This document shows, in pieces, positions 23,513 to 35,315 of a stretch of 64,000 nt of DNA. This DNA comes from Gnetum montanum (taxonomy: Eukaryota; Streptophyta; Gnetopsida; Gnetales; Gnetaceae): assembly GCA_015680685.1 (NCBI GenBank), contig MNCI01003664.1, positions 101,261 through 165,260 on the forward strand, in the 5' to 3' direction. The stretch's first letter is position 1. Each line of letters opens with the position of its first letter. Below the pieces are notes generated by a model that did not search any database, was not told where the DNA came from, and saw only the letters and a list, made by a program, of their open reading frames with translations. A program made the translations under genes and the position numbers.

Positions 23513-23840
23513 AGCATGAAGACATCGAGCAGCGTCCAAAATGATGTTAAACTAGCGGAATCAAGCATCATCTACTGTGACGTTAAACTGGCAACAACAT
23601 CAAGTAGCATCCACAAAAATGTTAAACTAGTGGTAATGAGCAATGTCTGCTATGACAATAAATTCGCAGCAACCATCTACTATGACATAAAATTGGCACA
23701 GCTAGTCCACTATGACTAGAAACTGGCACGACACATCCACCATGACATTAAACTAGCATGTAGGTCTACTGGGACCTTAAACCAACACAGTAGTCTACTG
23801 GGATCCAAAAATAGCACACAGTCTACCAAGACCTTAAACT
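23513..23840 (+). repeat. TTAAACTA-type motif array of A, after pol
   Basis: About ten loosely spaced units such as TCTACTGGGACCTTAAACC and AATGATGTTAAACTAGCGG occur here. It is the third boundary array of this element. Confidence 0.8.
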
Positions 23841-24881
23841 GGGTTTGCGTCATGTCCCTAGCATGCATCTACACCAAGTACACATTGAATGAGCATGGAG
23901 AGTGTCGACACGAGGTTTGGACGTTGTAGCTCCAGAACTTAGTTCACGATGCAATGGGAATGCAATCTGGAACGTACGCAATGCCACCACCCTTGGCATC
24001 ATGCTAACCCTCTAAAGATGTTTTATGACATCACATTGGCCCTCTGGACTTGCCGCCACCATGGCCCACCACCCTGATGGTAGTTCCTTGGCCAGTGCCT
24101 GTCGTTGGAGTTCCAGCAGTATTATGGCCCAGCCACAATGTTGTCATCCTCCAACACCCTACCAAAGCCTTAGCTCAAACAATGTTTAGCTATGTGGTAG
24201 CTGATCCCATAGGTGAACTGAGAATGCATGCCTTTGGCAAGGATTCCAGAGCATCTGCACTCACAACAACTTTTGACACCATCGACGCCAACTCCACCTC
24301 AACGATTCCACCAAGGCTATTGTTGGCCTTCCTACTTTGGACACCGTGCACCAACATAGATGTCCAAGAGCTTCAATAATGGCTATGAAAAGCAAGACCT
24401 CTACCCTTGATTCACATCATGGATGTTTCTCTCTTCGTCGTGCTTATAAGGTGGGGCCGAAAGCACGTCCAAGCCACAGTAGCAGGTGCTACGACATCAC
24501 GAAGTGGGTGCCTTGACTAGCTTGACTACTTCAGAGTGAAAATTCCATGATGTGCATAACATAGCTCGCTACATGGGAAGCATCTGTAGGTAGGTCAAAA
24601 CCCTTCACGGATGTAACACAGCTCATCCTGCAAAGGAAACACCTATCCTACACGAGGTCAAAGGTTAGAGTAAAGATGAAAATGCAAACAAGTCCCTCAT
24701 GAGCACTTCAATGAGGGACTTTGCTAAACCACATATTTTCCCTTTGCCTAGAAACCAATGCAACACTCTCAAGTGCAGCCAAGCAACATCTTGATACTCA
24801 CCAAGAAGCAATGTTATCATCGTGCCTTCTATGGTGTTTTATTTCTTTGTCAATGTCTCTTGAGCCCATCCTCTAGACGTT
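23841..24881 (+). other. 3' untranslated region of A with a conserved small frame
   Basis: The frame 24050-24379 (109 codons) aligns residue by residue with 54354-54671 minus in fragment D (shared TLMVV, FSYV-ADPI-EL, LLASLLW/LLAFLLW). Whether it is protein-coding or simply homologous untranslated DNA cannot be settled with two copies. The rest shows no gene. Confidence 0.35.
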
Positions 24882-24897
24882 GACAAAGAGGGACCAA
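24882..24897 (+). other. Polypurine tract of element A
   Basis: GACAAAGAGGGACCAA abuts the 3' LTR start (TGAAGCACC) and would prime plus-strand DNA synthesis. Compare B at 40022 and D at 53868. Confidence 0.8.
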
Positions 24898-25250
24898 TGA
24901 AGCACCCCAAAATTTGAAGGCATGCCTGCTTCACAAAGCCTTTGTAATTCACACAACATTATGATAGTTCTTCAGGAGATGGATGCTCTAAAGTTTAGAC
25001 TGTCCACTTCAGCAAGTTTTCTAAGTTAAGAATTCTTGCTACGCTACACTGTGTAGTGTAGCAAAATTCAAAAGATATTTGCAGAAGCACAGTGCTACGC
25101 TATTCTATGCTACACAGTGTAGCATAGTGTAGAAAAATCTGGATGATTAGCCCCTCACCCTACTTCAAGTCCTTCGGCAATGTCTCCTTCTGTCAGAAAG
25201 CGACAAACTTGGTCAAAAGTAGATCATGTTTGCTGCTATGCTATGCTAAG
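24898..25250 (+). repeat. 3' LTR of A, first part
   Basis: It matches 8094-8430 of the 5' LTR and breaks at CTAAG (25246-25250), the target duplication of element B. Confidence 0.9.
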
Positions 25251-26368
25251 TGAAACACCACAAAATTCAGAGCTTAGTACTTGTCCAACACCAAGCAGGT
25301 CCCTGGGACCCCAGACGACAACAGCTACATTTGGTGTCAAACATGGCAACTTCGGAGGGCAGATGCTCAATTTTCGCTAAGTATGCAATCCCAGCGTATA
25401 CGCCCAGCGTAGACGCCCAGCGTAGACGCCCAGCGTAGACGCCCAACAGATGCAACAGATGCAAACGTCCAGCATGAAGTCTTCAAAGATGGCATGACAA
25501 TAGCACTGCAGAGCAAAAATTGACACAAGATAGCAATCGTCAGCGTATATGCCCAGCCATCACCAGCGTATGCGCCCAGCGTCCACAACATCTCCACCCA
25601 AGTTCACATACGCCTAGCACATCCAGCACATACGCCTAGCGTATACGCCTACCTGATACAACGTATACGCCCAGCGTATATGCCTAGTAGATGTAATATA
25701 TTGTATATTTGTAAATCTTATGCACCCAGTCAACGTGCCACGTGTCTCCTAACCCGAGTCTAGCGTAACAACCGGTATAAAAGCCCCAATTTCCCACTTG
25801 AACGAGGTGGGCTGGCGAAATCCGAAATCATACCAAAGAGTAATTACGCTGAGAACCAGAGCACAAAAACCTCTTACGCTGGACAACCCTGTATGCTGAG
25901 CATATAGTCTCTACGCTGTGCTTACAATGTGATCTAGCCGCAGTCGTCCTTGCATCCACCGGGGCTTTCGTCCGCCTTGTGTTCCACTCACAACTACGTT
26001 TGACTGGTGCATTGTAATTTCATTCTATAATGCCATTGTTACATTTTCTTCCTACAATCATCTACAGTTTGTATTAATTGTTGTACGTATTCTGTTTATG
26101 TCTGTTTACGTTTACGCTCTGCTTGCATTGGTTATATTGTTTACGCTCCGTTTACGCCCGCTATGCCGTTTATGTATAACCTAGCGTACAACACTTCGGT
26201 GTACATTTGGGGAAATCCTTGTCTAATCTGCGTGTGGACCACCCTAGGTACCCTGCCTTTGTGCATTCCAGCTCACCCTTAGGCGAAAATAGGGTCTTTT
26301 GTGCATGTCCTATGATCCCACAGTCTCTATTTCCTTCCATCCGGAGATCGATGATTTCGAGCAGTACA
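25251..26368 (+). repeat. 5' LTR of element B
   Basis: It runs from TGAAACACCAC to GCAGTACA. U3 is rich in GCGTATACGCCCA units (25390-25690). It is a different LTR subfamily from A, with only the first bases and general layout shared. Confidence 0.9.
25776..25783 (+). promoter_or_regulatory. TATA box in the B 5' LTR
   Basis: TATAAAAG followed by CCCC is identical in the 3' LTR (40554) and similar in the solo LTR (50105). Confidence 0.75.
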
Positions 26369-26373
26369 GAAAT

Positions 26374-26391
26374 TGACGCTAGAAGGAGGGC
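26374..26391 (+). other. Primer binding site of element B, tRNA-Asn
   Basis: TGACGCTAGAAGGAGGGC starts 5 bases after the LTR. Apart from one G-to-A change it is complementary to the tRNA-Asn 3' end ending ...CCTTCTAGCG plus CCA. Confidence 0.8.
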
Positions 26392-27005
26392 CTCTGTCTA
26401 AAACCTTACCGTCACGCTCCCCAATGTCTACGCTGATCAGCGTTTACGCTACCTTGTTCAAAACTCTCTCTGCAAGTCTTCTAGCGTCTATGCTGTCAAC
26501 TCCACATGGACTCTGTCCACAAAAACCCCAGCGTCTACGCTGCCCCACATACGCTACACGCTTCACGCCGCATATTTTCGTTACGTCATACACAACTGAT
26601 AAAGTTTACACTGCACGTTTTTTTTACATTGTAGGTTAAGTTTATGCTGCACATTGACACTGTTTATGCTGCACAGCGTATACGTTGTACGCTCTTTACG
26701 CTGTAGACCTCGTCTACGCTGTACGCCAACTTTATCCCTGCTATTCTGTCTACGCCGCACTCTTTGCACCATACATTCTATTTACGCTGCCATACATTAT
26801 ACCACATTCTATACATTGTAACCCTATTTTACATTCCACCCTGACGCTGTATACGCTATCTAGCGTATACGCTGTACTCCCTACGCCATAGACTTGTCTA
26901 CGCTGACCCTATACGCTGTGCCCATATACGCTGTATATGCTATCCTTATACGCCGATAGTTATATGCTATACACTATACTTACACTAATTTCACATCCCT
27001 ACACC
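26392..27005 (+). repeat. Leader of B, rich in TACGCTG motifs
   Basis: Dozens of TACGCTG, TACGCC and TTTACGCT words and their TATGCT/TACACT decay forms fill 26400-26980. No gene. The same word dominates the LTR U3, so leader and LTR share a motif bias. Confidence 0.7.
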
Positions 27006-30000
27006 ATGTCATACCCTCAACAGATCATCATGAACCCTGTAAACACCACCGCCGCAACCGCTCAAGTCATTGACGTCATGGGTACCATGGCCATCCGCCT
27101 GCCCGCGGCACAACCGACAGCGGGGCCCTGCCGGTCCTTAAGGTTGCAAGGGAGGAATCCAACCTCCAACATTATAACCCAGGACCAGTATAACTTCATA
27201 TGTATGAAGCTACAAGCTGGTCTGGCAGTAGATCAAGCTGAAATAGAGGGAAAGAGGCAGTTCAAACTCTTCTACAGGGGGGGACGCGAGTTCATCTCCT
27301 CTCCATACGATATAATCCTTGTTTTAGAACAGTACTCAGAGCTCGTTACACGACTCCTCCTGCAAAGGAGCTAGCCGTTGGATCAGCCTGCGGTAGATCT
27401 CCAACCGGAAGAGGAGGACAAGTTCATGGCCCAATCAGAACATGAGGACTCCTATCACACCCTCAGTCCACAAAACCATGTCAACCCCATTTTTCATCCA
27501 GACACAGGGGAAGTCATGCCTCTCCAACCCCTCAGACTCACCCATGCACAAATGCCTCCGTTGAAAACATCCTCATTTGCCCATGTTCTACCTCCGACTG
27601 ACTCGCAATTCAGCACGCTTGCTCTCACTATCATCCCCGATGTAGCAGCCAGCCCATCCTCACAAGCACCACCCTCGCACAATAACATGGGAGCAACCTT
27701 CGCTCCTCGAGTGATAGGAATGGCACACGTGATACCAGCATCCACGTCCACCCACTACATTCCCCACATCCAAATGCATGGGGCCCCTTCTACCACTGTA
27801 ACCCAACAGGGGGTCCCTCCACAAAACGTAGCTGGACAATGGGCAGCGATGGGCGCTCAACCACAACAACACCAACCTTCTCACTACAACATACCATCCC
27901 ATACGGTTCAACCAGCCAACATTCCCCAAGCACAACACCAACCACAGCAACAACAGCCTTTTCCCTATAAGGTGCCGTCACTAATGCCACCCCCTATAAA
28001 CGTGCCACAAGGACAACCCCCGGTCGCACAACTTTCAGCTTTTCAACCTACCATCCAACACTCTAACTTGTACAATATATCACAAACTCAAGCGGTCATG
28101 TCACTGAGCACCCAAGACTGGGTAGAAGCCAAAAAACTAATGCAAGAACTTACTGACGAGGTAAAGTGCCTCAAAACGGCTGCCGACGGAGAGCTGAAGG
28201 TGGTGGATTTCTACCACGATGACCCTATCAGCCCTTTCGTCCCGCCTCTAACATTGCCCAAAGGCATATCATTGTTGATACTAACTAAGTATAATGGGGA
28301 GATGGACCCCAATGCACATCTCATAACGTTTAGGTTAGAATGCGCGTTACTCTAGGCATGGCCCCATGCCATCTTGCGAGTGTTCCCTATGTTCCTTGCC
28401 GGGAGAGCACTCGATTGGTACCATGCCTTGCCGAGGAACTCTATATTCTCCTTGGAAGAGTTGTTACACCAGTTTGTGACCAAATTCAAATATAACTTGA
28501 AACCAGAGGTGACATTAGACAACCTTATACAGGTCAAGCAAGCGCCACTTGAACCTGTGCAGAAATTCATTCAGAGGTGGAGCGCTGCTCTCAACGAGCT
28601 ACATGAGCCAATCTCCCAAACATACCTGCTTACTATTCTAAAAGGGTCCATTAATGACTTTTTTAAATCCAAGTTGTACTATATTAACACGCGTAACCTT
28701 AACCAAGCTTTTGTACAGATCAAAAACATAGAAGAGGCGGCTCAAAATAGCCACGACCCTACATACTTAGCCTTTAAAAAGAAACACACTAAAAAAGACA
28801 AAGAGAAGGCTAAAACAACTATAGCAGCGATAGCAGGAGTGCAACAAGCAAACATGACACACCAAAATAAGCTGCATGTACCCCCTACTAACTATAATAA
28901 ACCTAGTCCCACAACCGTGCCAGAATCATCATCATCGCAGAACCCAACAATGAACCATACGCGAAATTTTGAGAGGAAAGAACCCTCTCAATATACGCCT
29001 CTGCCAATGAAGTCATCCGAGCTCTTCGATCAACTCCTGAAAGCTGGGTTAATGAAACATAAACAGTTATCCCCCGCAGCCATCCAGAGACATGACCGGT
29101 TCTGTCAACTCGTTCAGAACCCAAACTTAGCAACGCTGGATGAGCCTCCAGTGCCCAAAGGCTTTAGAATGGATCACTTCTGCGATTATCATCAACGCAA
29201 TGGGCATGGCACGGATTACTATTTCACCTTAAAATAGGACATATAGCGGATGATCGACGACGGCCAAATCACCTTTGACAAGGCCAACCCGATCCAACCA
29301 CAGAATCAAGCTATGGGGGTGTATAAAGACCCTCTGAACACCAAAGAGGCACCGTACATCATCAATACAATCTACCTTGATGATGATTTTGAGACACCCA
29401 ACATTAGCACCATCTACCCTGAGTGTACACAACAAACATCTAACAAGCTATTTATAGTTCGCGTCCCTGCTCCTACGTCCACAGCCATGCCCCAACCACC
29501 GCATGCCCCATAGCGGCCATATGCTGTTTAGGTGCCTCCAGCTGTAGCGACATCTAACACCATGACAAGTGACAAACCATACATGGTGCGTGTCCCTCCC
29601 ATCATTCCTGCAAATGCACCAACCTCTTCTACTTGGCTTGCCCATTTTGTAGTCCGAGTACCACCAGCAGTCGCAACAGCAGAGGTCCAACCTTCACCAA
29701 AACCAACCCCGTATGTCGTTAGGATACCTGAAAGTCCTAATGATTACCAAGCCTCCACCTCATAAACGCAAGCCGAACCTAGCCCCTACGTCATTAGGGT
29801 ACCTGGCTGGCCTTCTGACCAATCACATCCGACTGTCCAACCGCAACTTCGCCCAGCTCCATATGTGGTAAGAATCCCCCGGTAACCCGAGGCTCCAAGA
29901 CCAGCCCCACCTCCACGCCACACACGAGAATGCTTAGCAGATAGGCTTACACATGAACGTGTGGAGAAGGAACGCCAACGGCTAGCTGTGGGGCCACCTA

Positions 30001-31223
30001 AGCCCACTCCACTTAACTCTGTATCCATGTCGTCACCTAAGAACCCACCGAATGTAGGCAACGAAAGTGAATCATCTAAAAAACATGAACCATCTAAAAC
30101 GATGGCTCCAAGCAAAAATGACAAATCGACAAAACACGAAATAAAACTGTTGGGCCCAATGGACCCAGTCATCGTCAATAAAAATGTCCACAACAGTAGA
30201 GACTTTGCAATAGCTTTGACACAAGTCACCCAAGCATTGAAGAAAAAGAACACTTCACTAAGCTTGTATGACCTGGTTCTAACATCGCAAACACATCGTG
30301 AAGCTTTGGTACGTATGTTGATGTCGATCCCAGTAAGCGAGGACTTGCCTCCAAACGAACCCTCCATTCACACGGTAATGTACTCACCTCACAGGACAAC
30401 TCCTAAACCATTAAGCTTCCATAATGACAATATTAAGATGGACAAGAAAATAGGGGAGGTAACAATAGCCCCCATGTTTATAACGATACACATAAACCAG
30501 TTCAAGATACATAGGGTCCACGTAGACGATGGAGCCGCTACGAACGTGGTACCATATCCCATCATTGAACAACTAGGGCTGACGGATCTAATCAAACCGA
30601 CTGTGACTACATGTTTAAAATCATTCAGCGGGTCACGCGTGATGGTCAAAGGTACAGTGACCTTAGAATTCATAGCGGGGGATCAATTTCCCACGTCCAC
30701 CGATTTCCTAGTGGTCGATGAAATGCCGAGATTCAACTTAATACTAGAGAGACCCTGGTTGGCCCAACTAAAAGCAGTCTCCTCCCCTATACACCAAGAG
30801 ATCCACTTGCCTTATGAAGGTGGTGAAATCATTATACATGGGGAGGCTGCTACGCCTATCATTTCATCACACGTAGACATGGACCAAGGCTCAGAGGTCG
30901 AGCTTGAGGAGCCTAAACAAAATGATAAAAATGTGCGACAACTGGTAAGAAATAAGCCTTTAAACACGAAACAAGATCCACCTAAAATAGAAACACCTGC
31001 ATCTGACATTGTACATGCGCCATCTCAAATAGAAAGTAGCACAGAACTCATAACAAACGCTGAAACATCTGAAAACACTAACATAGAAGCCATTCCATCA
31101 AACGTCCCTTGGGTCGAATTACCATTTAACGTAATCAGCGAAGGGGACGCTGAATACAGAATCATACCCATTGACACATCGCCTAACATTAAAAGGAAGA
31201 AAATTAAAAAATTACTAAAATAA
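27006..31223 (+). pseudogene. gag-protease of element B, one frame with stops
   Basis: ATG at 27006 has a good context (ACCATGT). One frame runs to TAA at 31223, about 1400 codons, interrupted by roughly ten stops (for example 27372, 28353, 29235, 29511, 29763). N-terminal gag carries CRSLRLQGRN. A Pro/Gln-rich region spans residues ~180-380. The retrotransposon gag domain has GRALDWYHALPRNSIF at residues ~465-570. A Cys/His box reads FCDYHQRNGHGTDYY, with the last Cys replaced by Tyr. A linker repeats PYVVRVP-like motifs (residues ~815-960). The aspartic protease shows VHVDDGAATN near 30518 and FNLILERPWLAQL near 30735. DDG replaces the usual DSG/DTG. It should have made particle protein and protease. 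Confidence 0.85.
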
Positions 31224-31540
31224 TACCATCTCAACCAGTCCAAAACGACGTTAAATTATAGCATGTCCAAAATGATGTTAAACTATAACAACTCAAAAAC
31301 AAAACACATAAAAACAACAAAAAAAAACAAAAAAAACAAAAACATTAAACTACACTCCCAGTCTGAAACGACGTTAAACTATCATGTCTATAATGACATG
31401 AAACTAGCCACGATCAGAAATGGTCGGTCAATGAAGAAATCCATCCATGTTGTACGAAATGCTACTTGTTTACAATGGGGCCCGAAATGGCCTTAAACTA
31501 CGCATAGAGGCCCGAAATGGCCTTAAACTAGATCACACAC
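31224..31540 (+). repeat. TTAAACTA-type motif array of B, after protease
   Basis: Units such as AACGACGTTAAATTATAGC, AATGATGTTAAACTATAAC and CGAAATGGCCTTAAACTA are spread around a poly-A-rich patch. 31541-31814 is AT-rich with no feature seen. Confidence 0.8.
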
Positions 31541-31814
31541 TTGTGCTTCATTTCTCCTCTTGCAATTACATCTACATATTACACTTAGAATAAATAAAAA
31601 AATATATAAACCAAAATATTTTACATTACCGTGTCGTGTGTGTGCAATCAAACTCAAAATCAACAAAAAAATATTTATACATGCAATGCTGTACAATTAT
31701 ATGTGTCAATTGTTTCCATTCATCTCAAAGTTTTCAAGTTATAATTCCCATATCAATTTGAGTCAGCATAATTCCAAAGATAAAAATAAAAGCTAAAATC
31801 AAAAAAAAAAAACT

Positions 31815-34800
31815 AAACATCTGGGACAAGAGGATCGTCCCCTTTAGATCCACCAGCGTCAAGGGCCCCGGCTCCACTGGAGCTAGCTTCTTGAGCATCA
31901 TCACCACCTTCACCCTGAAAATACAAGATGAGACAACCAATGTAAGAATAAGAGAGCATCAAAATTTCAAACATCTTTTAGCAAATCAGTTTCACAATGA
32001 CAAAATACTTACCATAGGAGATCTCCCCAAACCGAACTCCAATCAACGAAGGATTTCTTCCTCCAAAACACTAGCCCAATCTGTTTCACCAAGGCCTAGG
32101 TCAACGTCTGCCAAGGCCTTTCCCTTATCAACAACCGACCAGACTGGACGTTTCAGAGGAAATTCACCCACAGTAACTTCCCCAGAAGCAGTGGTAATAA
32201 CCCTCTTAGGAGATTCCATCTCAACTATGGTGTTCTCCGCAAAGGTATCGAACGCAGACTGTAAGCCCAAACCCTCTACAAACATCTCAAGTTGCTATTT
32301 ATGTATTGAAACTTCTTTTAATGATTTCTTCTAATGGTGCTTATGATTTTTCTCATCTTGGCCCCACTTACGCACCTTGGAGGCAAATGCGTTCCAATCC
32401 TGGCACTTCAGATTCAATAGGTCTATCTGGGCTTTACGTTCCGCGAACCTCCGAGTTAGTGACGCATGGCGATTTAACAAGTTCCAATATCTATTGTACG
32501 TAATCTCAGACGTTTGCCAAGAACTATCACCTGCTAATTGAGCTGAAACGAATTCATAACGAGCTTTGAGATCGTCGCATTCAGTCGATAGCTCGGAGAC
32601 TTCCTTCTCCTTTGTCTGGATTTGCAACCATAGTTGTTCGATGGATCGCCTACAGGTCCATACTGACTTGGCATTATGGACAAGGCTTTCCACCACTTCA
32701 TTGTAAACCAGCCTTGGTACCTGTTCCACTTCTGGGGGTAATGTAGCCAAACTGTCAATGCTGATCATCTCAGCAGGATCCCACCTTAACTTGGCACCTA
32801 TGCGTACGAAAAGATCAAATGTTAAGGCAACGGAAATAGGGTGTGACACTCTAAGATGGCAAGCCATTTAAAAACATTATACCTATTTCGGGGTCGACCT
32901 CCTGAATTCGTTCAACAACTTCTTCCACGATTTTGGCCACAAAATCCATGTTACTTGGCATTTCAGACCAAGTAAATGGCTCACGGGTGCGAGAACTAAC
33001 CTCAGCGGTCCTCTCAAGGGGAACCGTCTTCATAGGTACATCCAAGCGTACCGTCCTGGTCTCGCTGCCTTCGTTTGAAAAATGAAAACATGAAAATAAA
33101 ATCCCGTAGGAAGGACAACTAACAGGGCAAGTTGAAATAAGATAAAAAGAAAACATACCATGCTCCTCGTCACCTTCTGGAGGATCACCTAAATCCAAAT
33201 CCCCCTGAAGAAAGCTGCGGAACATTTGTTCGACACCGCCCTGGTCATCCAATGGTTTAGTCTCACCAATGTCTCCCTTTAGTTCCTCCATCCCTCCTCC
33301 CTGATCCTTATCCACATTTTCCTCTTCGTTATTCTTCTCCGTATTCGCCTCCTCCTCCTCCGTAATGGTTTCCAGTGCCTACTTCCTCACTTCTCAAATT
33401 GAGCCAAAGACGTTAGCAACATGTAAGAGATCGAATGGAAAACTATGGACAAAATGAAAACAATAAAACAATAAGCTGGCAAAAGTCTACATACCGGGCA
33501 TCTTGAATCTTATGCGCTTCACTCACTGCTCGCTCACATTCGAAGCTTCCTCAGTTGCGCGTTCATGTCTCTTCAGCTTCGTTTTGGCCTAGCCCATGGT
33601 TTCTTTAATCACCCGCTCAACTCTTCTTGCAGTGAGGGGTACATCATCCGGCTCTAACCCCAGACTATCATGAGTATGAATGGAGGTCCCCGATGATCCC
33701 CCGGTCGTAATGGACATAGACTCATCGATGCCTTTCAGGCGCATCCTGGGACTTGGCTATATCGAACAAGTGGTTGATCCACGGGTAGGATAGTTGACCC
33801 TGATCCCGTAGAACAAACTTGTTACCCGCCCGGACTACCAAAAACTCGGTGAAGCGATGAAGGTAACCAACGAAGAAGGTGAAGGTAAAATGAGATTATG
33901 CCTTGACATTCGAGTGCAACCGCACTATCTCCTTGTGCATGCCCGACAACAAAAACTCAGCCCAGTTATAGCGCATGCCAGTTTCTAGGATAGTTTTCAT
34001 AACGCGCACAGCCTCAACCCCAAGGCTCTTCACCTAAGAAAGGGTTTTGGGAAATACATGTGCCCTAAACAGAGGATACAGTTCATTCACCTCTTCAACC
34101 TTCACCTTCCCCTGCATCGGGAACCCCTTGGCACCCTTGGCCAGGCCCAACCAATCCTCCAACTTGCGCACCATATGGAGCTCTTTATGAGCTCTGTCTA
34201 AGACTACATTTATGCCATCCGCCGGTACCCTGAATAAGTTTGAGAAAAACTCAGGTGATAGATGAAAAACCACCTTAACACCCTTAGTCTGGGTGCTGTA
34301 GTATGAGACAAACTCATTAAAAGAATGCACGATCCCAATCATTTCCCCTATTGATACATCAGGACTTGGGGTCATGAGAAGCTCCATAAGGCTGACATTA
34401 TTCAAGCAGCAAACAATAGATGACGAGGCATGGTTATGCAACCACTTCTAAGCCTTAGTCACCTCCCCGAACTTCATTGACAATGTTGTCTCAGTTCGCC
34501 CGGTTGTGACAGGATCCCCGCCAGGAGGGGCATCAACTGCAAGCGCAATATAAGATTGTTGTATCAGTATAACCTTTGGCAGTTAAAACATGTTAGCACA
34601 TCAAAAAGACCTTGTCATTTACCTCCCGTAGTAGACTTGGATGTGCTTCCTAGACTAGAGTCACGAGGGAAAACTAGCCCCTGGTTCAACCAATCTTTAT
34701 CCAGCCATCCACGGGCTTGGCACAGTGCCAACGCTCTAGAGAATTATTGGTGAAAATAGATGATGTCACCCTTCATTAGACCTATTACAGTTTTACGAAG

Positions 34801-35304
34801 GGTAGGACCCACCATAAATGCCTCTAGAGTGGTGTGAGTTAAGGCAAGCCCATCATCTTCGATGCATATTCCGTCTACATTAACTTTTGGCCTACAAATG
34901 AGCGAATATCAAAATTGAGGCAAATGCCAAACGCCAAAAAGAAGCAATAAACTTGAATGGTCCTACCTGCCTACTCAGTACACTATGCTGGGAGGATTCT
35001 GGAATAATGTATGCGTGCGTGCCGCTAAAAAAAATGTATTATCGAGGTAGTCCTACCCTCGTGGCAATCGGGCCCACACGCGCGCTAGTGGGCGTGTGGT
35101 CTTAGGCCCGTGGGAAGAACCATCCTCATTCGTAAACGGCCCCTCGTCGATGTCTTCCATGAAGACAACGACACCCTCCGCGGCTCCTGGCAACATCACC
35201 TCAACTATGCTCCGTGCCACAAGTTCATTCAGGTGTGACCAGATGAATACCTTGAAGTTGTCCAACACAATTAGCCCAATTACTACAACCTCAATTAGCC
35301 ACAA
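31815..35304 (-). pseudogene. Antisense spliced gene, copy B
   Basis: The last exon (31815-31914) ends in an acidic tail and TAG. Introns: 31915-32012, 32798-32882, 33069-33158, about 33394-33494, 34537-34622 and 34892-34966, with 5' sites GTAAGT, GTATAA, GTATGT, GTATGT, GTAAAT and GTAGGA. Motifs shared with A: VLDNFKVFIWSHL (near 35240), FQNP, GWLDKDW and AKLRWDPAE, then a coiled coil. The central exon around 33500-34536 contains a globular segment with NELYPLFRAHVFP. In-frame stops are TAG, TAA and TGA at places where relatives or context suggest CAG, CAA and CGA. Exon 1 and the long first intron of A are missing, so the gene now abuts the pol start within about 12 bases. Confidence 0.75.
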
Positions 35305-35315
35305 ACATTGAGAAC

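Noticed and set aside
29786-30367. 193-residue minus-strand frame opposite B protease
   Set aside because: It is a shadow of gag-protease with no relation to the spliced antisense gene, which starts its 3' end at 31815.
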